Source: Sphingobacteriaceae bacterium (GTDB taxonomy: Bacteria > Bacteroidota > Bacteroidia > Sphingobacteriales > Sphingobacteriaceae). Taken from it: a stretch of DNA of 64,000 bases. Position numbers and translations under genes: made by a program. Under the pieces are notes generated by a model. It did not search any database, was not told where the DNA came from, and saw only the letters and a list, made by a program, of their open reading frames with translations. The stretch is from assembly GCA_017745075.1 (NCBI GenBank), contig JAGIAD010000028.1, positions 62,001 through 126,000 of the forward strand. The letters are read 5' to 3'. This document shows, piece after piece, positions 60,988-64,000 of the stretch; position 1 is the stretch's first letter; each line of letters begins with the position of its first letter.

Positions 60988-62412
60988 ATGTCACAGTCTA
61001 CAAAGACACAGGGCAAACTATCGTCTTTTTTCAGCATCCTGATTCAGTCTTTAAAAGGTCATGAAGTAGACCTTACTTCTATTAGTATTAAACGCGCAAT
61101 TATTTTATTGGCCATACCGATGATGTTGGAAATGGCTATGGAATCGGTTTTTGCTTTGGTAGATTTATATTTTGTTGGCCACCTGGAAAATAGCAGTAAT
61201 GCTATTCAGACCGTTGGTTTAACGGAATCGGTTTTAACGATTATTTACTCGCTGGCCATTGGCTTAAGTATGGCGGCTACGGCTGTTGTTGCCAGGAGAA
61301 TTGGCGAGAAAAACCCGGAGGCAGCCTCGAAAGCAGGCATGCAGACTATTGTAATTGCAGTTGCCGTTAATGTTCTGATTAGCATTGCTGGATTGATTTA
61401 TGCAAGAGACATCCTGTTGTTGATGGGTGCTTCGACAGAAACTGCAGATCATGGTACCACCTTTGTTCGCATCATGATGGGCGGGAGCATTATTATTGTT
61501 CTCCTGTTTTTAATTAATGGGATTTTTCGCGGTGCAGGTAATGCGGCAATCGCAATGAGAAGTTTATGGATCGCCAATATTGCAAACATCATCCTCTGCC
61601 CTATTTTTATTAATGGTTTAGGGCCGGTACCTGCCTTTGGTTTAACTGGTGCTGCAATTGCGACTACCATTGGTCGTGGTTTGGGGGTTACTTACCAGGT
61701 TTATAATTTGTTCAGTGGTAAAAACATATTAAAAATACGTATTAGCCACTTTTTACCAGATTTTACCCAGATTAAAGCCATCATTAAAATTGCAGCTCCA
61801 GCTATTTTTCAATTCGTAATTGCGAGCTGTAGCTGGGTATTTTTAGCTGAACTGGTTGCCACTACGGGTGGAGATATAGGATCGGCAGGTTACCAAACAT
61901 CATTACGCTTGATGATGTTTTTTATGTTACCGGCCTGGGGCTTAAGCAATGCAGCTGCTACTTTGGTTGGCCAGAATTTAGGTGCTGGTCACATAGACCG
62001 TGCAGAGAAATCAGTATTTCAGACATTGAAATACATCATCATTTTCATGGCTGTGGTGAGTGTACTGTTCTTAACCTGCGGACATTTGTTCGCTGCATTT
62101 TTTACAGCTGATGAAGATGTGATTGCTGTTGCAAGCGAAGCTTTAAAAATTTTGAGCATTGGGTTTGTAATTTATGGGGCTGCTATGGTATTCAGTAGTG
62201 CATTTAACGGTGCCGGTGATACCTGGACACCTACCAAAATTAACATTTTTGCCTTCTGGCTCTTCCAGATTCCTTTAGCTTACTTTTTGGCCAAATATCT
62301 GGAAATGGGTCCGACAGGTGTTTTTATTGCTATCCCAACGGCAGAGGCTGGTATTGCAACAGCTGCTTTTATTTTGTTTAAAAAAGGAAAGTGGAAGAAA
62401 ACAGTGGTTTAA
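60988..62412 (+). CDS. MATE-family multidrug efflux transporter
   Basis: I start at the ATG at 60988 (MSQSTKTQGKLSSFF); an upstream frame lacks support. The 474-residue protein has 12 membrane segments in two MatE halves (about 40-200 and 265-430), with PMMLEMAMESVFALVDLYFVGHL in pieces and GLSNAAATLVGQNLGAGH. MATE proteins export drugs or metabolites in exchange for Na+ or H+. The gene is preceded by a promoter, a 10-codon leader frame and a structured RNA, which suggests induction by its substrate. No regulator gene is adjacent. Confidence 0.94.
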   Translation: MSQSTKTQGKLSSFFSILIQSLKGHEVDLTSISIKRAIILLAIPMMLEMAMESVFALVDLYFVGHLENSSNAIQTVGLTESVLTIIYSLAIGLSMAATAVVARRIGEKNPEAASKAGMQTIVIAVAVNVLISIAGLIYARDILLLMGASTETADHGTTFVRIMMGGSIIIVLLFLINGIFRGAGNAAIAMRSLWIANIANIILCPIFINGLGPVPAFGLTGAAIATTIGRGLGVTYQVYNLFSGKNILKIRISHFLPDFTQIKAIIKIAAPAIFQFVIASCSWVFLAELVATTGGDIGSAGYQTSLRLMMFFMLPAWGLSNAAATLVGQNLGAGHIDRAEKSVFQTLKYIIIFMAVVSVLFLTCGHLFAAFFTADEDVIAVASEALKILSIGFVIYGAAMVFSSAFNGAGDTWTPTKINIFAFWLFQIPLAYFLAKYLEMGPTGVFIAIPTAEAGIATAAFILFKKGKWKKTVV

Positions 62413-62740
62413 TTCTTTAACCACAAATGGTGCTGGTAAACACAGACGTTTTACTAAACTGAAGATCGTTTTCTGCCTATTTGTGGTTAATTTTAAGCAT
62501 CAGGTATAAAACCTCTCAAAAGAATTACTGCTATTGGTTAAATAAACCTGATTGGAACGAACATCCCGGTTTTCTACCGCCCGAAACAGCATTGAACCAG
62601 CATCGGGATAAAGTGTAAAGCAGGACTGCAGCAACCGAAAAACTACTGCTTTTGCTTTTCAAAACAATAAAAATTCAGCCTTTGCAGCATTCCATTTTCC
62701 CTCTTACAATTTCCATTAAAAAACATATCTTTGCGCAAAG
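62413..62740. repeat. 328-base spacer with dispersed structured repeat
   Basis: No gene is supported. Bases 62623-62670 (GGACTGCAGCAACCGAAAAA, then CTACTG and GCTTTTCAAAACAAT) match 32171-32216 at most positions. A CACAAATGG...CCATTTGTGG-like pair (62422-62429 and 62480-62487 region, ACCACAAA/TTTGTGGT) suggests a further stem. The lepA -7 element is at 62726-62733. Confidence 0.6.
62726..62733 (+). promoter_or_regulatory. lepA -7 promoter element
   Basis: TATCTTTG (TAnnTTTG) lies seven bases before the ATG at 62741, so the message would be almost leaderless. No clear -33 box. Confidence 0.5.
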
Positions 62741-64000
62741 ATGAAGCATATACGTAATTTTTGCATTATTGCACACATCGACCATGGTAAAAGTACCCTG
62801 GCTGATCGGTTATTAGAATATACAGCGACAATTTCGCAGCGTGAAGCGCAAGCGCAATTGCTCGATAATATGGATTTGGAGCGCGAGCGGGGCATTACAA
62901 TTAAAAGTCATGCCATACAAATGAACTATAAAGTTGGTGGTGAAGAATATGTTTTTAACTTAATTGACACACCCGGACACGTAGATTTTTCGTACGAGGT
63001 TTCGCGTTCAATTGCCGCCTGCGAAGGTGCATTGTTAATTGTTGATGCCTCGCAAGGTATTCAGGCACAGACCATTTCGAACTTATATCTGGCCCTGGAG
63101 CACGACCTTGAAATTATTCCAATTCTGAATAAAATGGACTTACCTGGTGCTATGCCAGAGGAAGTTAAAGACCAGATTATTGATTTGATCGGCTGTGACC
63201 GTGATGATATTATTCCTGCCTCCGGTAAAACAGGAATGGGAATCCCTGAAATTTTACAAGCTATTGTAGATAGGGTCCCGGCTCCGGTTGGTGATACTGA
63301 AGCGCCATTACAGGCATTGATTTTCGACTCTGTATTTAACTCGTTCAGGGGAATCATTGCTTATTATAAGGTAGTAAACGGCGAAATTAAAAAAGGCGAT
63401 AAAGTAAAATTCATCAATACCGGTAAAGAATACCTGGCTGATGAAGTTGGTATTTTGAAACTGGATATGGCTCCACGCAATGTGGTTAAAACCGGTGATG
63501 TAGGCTATATTATTTCAGGAATTAAGGAGGCACGCGAGGTAAAGGTTGGTGATACGATAACAACGGTTGCCAGACCGGCAGATGATGCCATTCAGGGTTT
63601 TGAAGAGGTTAAGCCAATGGTTTTTGCCGGCATTTATCCTGTTGATACAGATGATTTTGAAGAATTGCGCGAAGCGATGCATAAGTTGCAGCTAAATGAT
63701 GCTTCTATCGTTTTCGAACCGGAAAGTTCTGCTGCTTTGGGCTTTGGTTTCCGTTGCGGTTTCCTCGGCATGTTACACATGGAGATTATCCAGGAGCGTT
63801 TAGAACGTGAATTCGACATGACGGTAATTACAACCGTACCTAACGTTTCGTACATTGCACATACAACCAAAGGTGTCGAAATTACTGTAAATAACCCATC
63901 TGATTTACCAGATCCAAGCAAACTGGATTCTGTTGAAGAGCCCTTTATCAAAGCAAATATTATTACCAAAGCAGAGTTTGTTGGCCCGGTAATGTCGCTT
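62741..64000 (+). CDS. lepA: elongation factor 4 (LepA), 3' end cut by window
   Basis: 420 codons are visible with no stop, to the window edge. GTP-binding motifs: G1 AHIDHGKS (11-18), G2 RERGITIKS, G3 DTPGHVDF, G4 NKMDLPG, then domain II and the LepA-specific GFGFRCGFLGMLHMEIIQERL. It is a ribosome-bound translational GTPase that helps back-translocation or ribosome assembly under stress. The family is about 600 residues, so roughly a third is missing on the right. It is not in an operon with the MATE gene, which is 328 bases away. Confidence 0.98.
   Translation, partial: MKHIRNFCIIAHIDHGKSTLADRLLEYTATISQREAQAQLLDNMDLERERGITIKSHAIQMNYKVGGEEYVFNLIDTPGHVDFSYEVSRSIAACEGALLIVDASQGIQAQTISNLYLALEHDLEIIPILNKMDLPGAMPEEVKDQIIDLIGCDRDDIIPASGKTGMGIPEILQAIVDRVPAPVGDTEAPLQALIFDSVFNSFRGIIAYYKVVNGEIKKGDKVKFINTGKEYLADEVGILKLDMAPRNVVKTGDVGYIISGIKEAREVKVGDTITTVARPADDAIQGFEEVKPMVFAGIYPVDTDDFEELREAMHKLQLNDASIVFEPESSAALGFGFRCGFLGMLHMEIIQERLEREFDMTVITTVPNVSYIAHTTKGVEITVNNPSDLPDPSKLDSVEEPFIKANIITKAEFVGPVMSL

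Noticed and set aside
62318..62509. 63-codon frame at the MATE 3' end
   Set aside because: Mostly out-of-frame MATE sequence.
1..64000. tRNA, rRNA and CRISPR arrays
   Set aside because: No cloverleaf with GGTTCRA-type T-loop, no rRNA signature and no regularly spaced direct repeats beyond the three palindromes at 29133-29208, which lack variable spacers of CRISPR type.

Overview
The window is AT-rich, densely coded chromosomal DNA from a member of the Bacteroidota, most likely a Pedobacter-like Sphingobacteriaceae (taxon inferred, not proven). Supporting signs are: TTG/TAnnTTTG-type promoters with few Shine-Dalgarno sequences; a TonB-dependent receptor with a carboxypeptidase-regulatory-like N-terminus; Gram-negative envelope genes (LptD, MCE/MlaD); DUF4369-TlpA and Bacteroidota-type S9 peptidases; and dispersed palindromes of the GTCATTTCGACTGAAG type. 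No rRNA, tRNA, CRISPR array, prophage or intact insertion sequence was found. Both ends cut genes: a FUSC-family membrane protein on the left and lepA on the right.

Layout. 0-16.5 kb: FUSC transporter, Ohr peroxidase, biotin synthase, MgtE, a SxxK serine hydrolase, an orphan NtrC-type sigma-54 activator, a CBS-ClC channel, an RluA-type pseudouridine synthase, a PhoB-type regulator, a TlpA lipoprotein coupled to gatB, and two tandem secreted paralogues behind matching sigma-54-like promoters. 16.5-27.8 kb: alaS, a small MerR regulator, a helix-hairpin-helix/beta-barrel protein directly followed by comEC, an enoyl-CoA hydratase, a secreted DUF4412-like protein and a DPP-IV-like peptidase.

27.8-35.7 kb: satD-DUF3307 faces the four-gene ligase-associated DNA-damage-response set (MBL exonuclease, ATP-dependent DNA ligase, Lhr-type helicase, PdeM phosphoesterase). 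Between the two units lie three palindromes spaced exactly 28 bp apart. 35.7-46 kb: thioredoxin, a ferritin-like di-iron protein, a 2-oxoacid dehydrogenase E2, CinA, then an envelope block (LptD, two tandem amidases, an MCE protein) and RNase Z. 46-59 kb: a STAS protein, purC, phoH, a DUF62 protein, serC-serA, a TonB receptor, rpe, pnp and rpsO.

59-64 kb: small hypotheticals, a thioesterase, a MATE efflux gene and lepA. The MATE gene has a clear promoter and a 10-codon upstream reading frame, MKVSAIRLRF. Its R-L-R resembles the +X+ motif known to stall macrolide-bound ribosomes, which suggests drug-sensing control of efflux.

The strongest leads for something new are the RLRF leader before the MATE gene, the phased palindromic operator between satD and the repair genes, the HhH-barrel/ComEC pair, and the sigma-54-driven His-tailed paralogues. 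All are readings of sequence only; no database or folding program was run.
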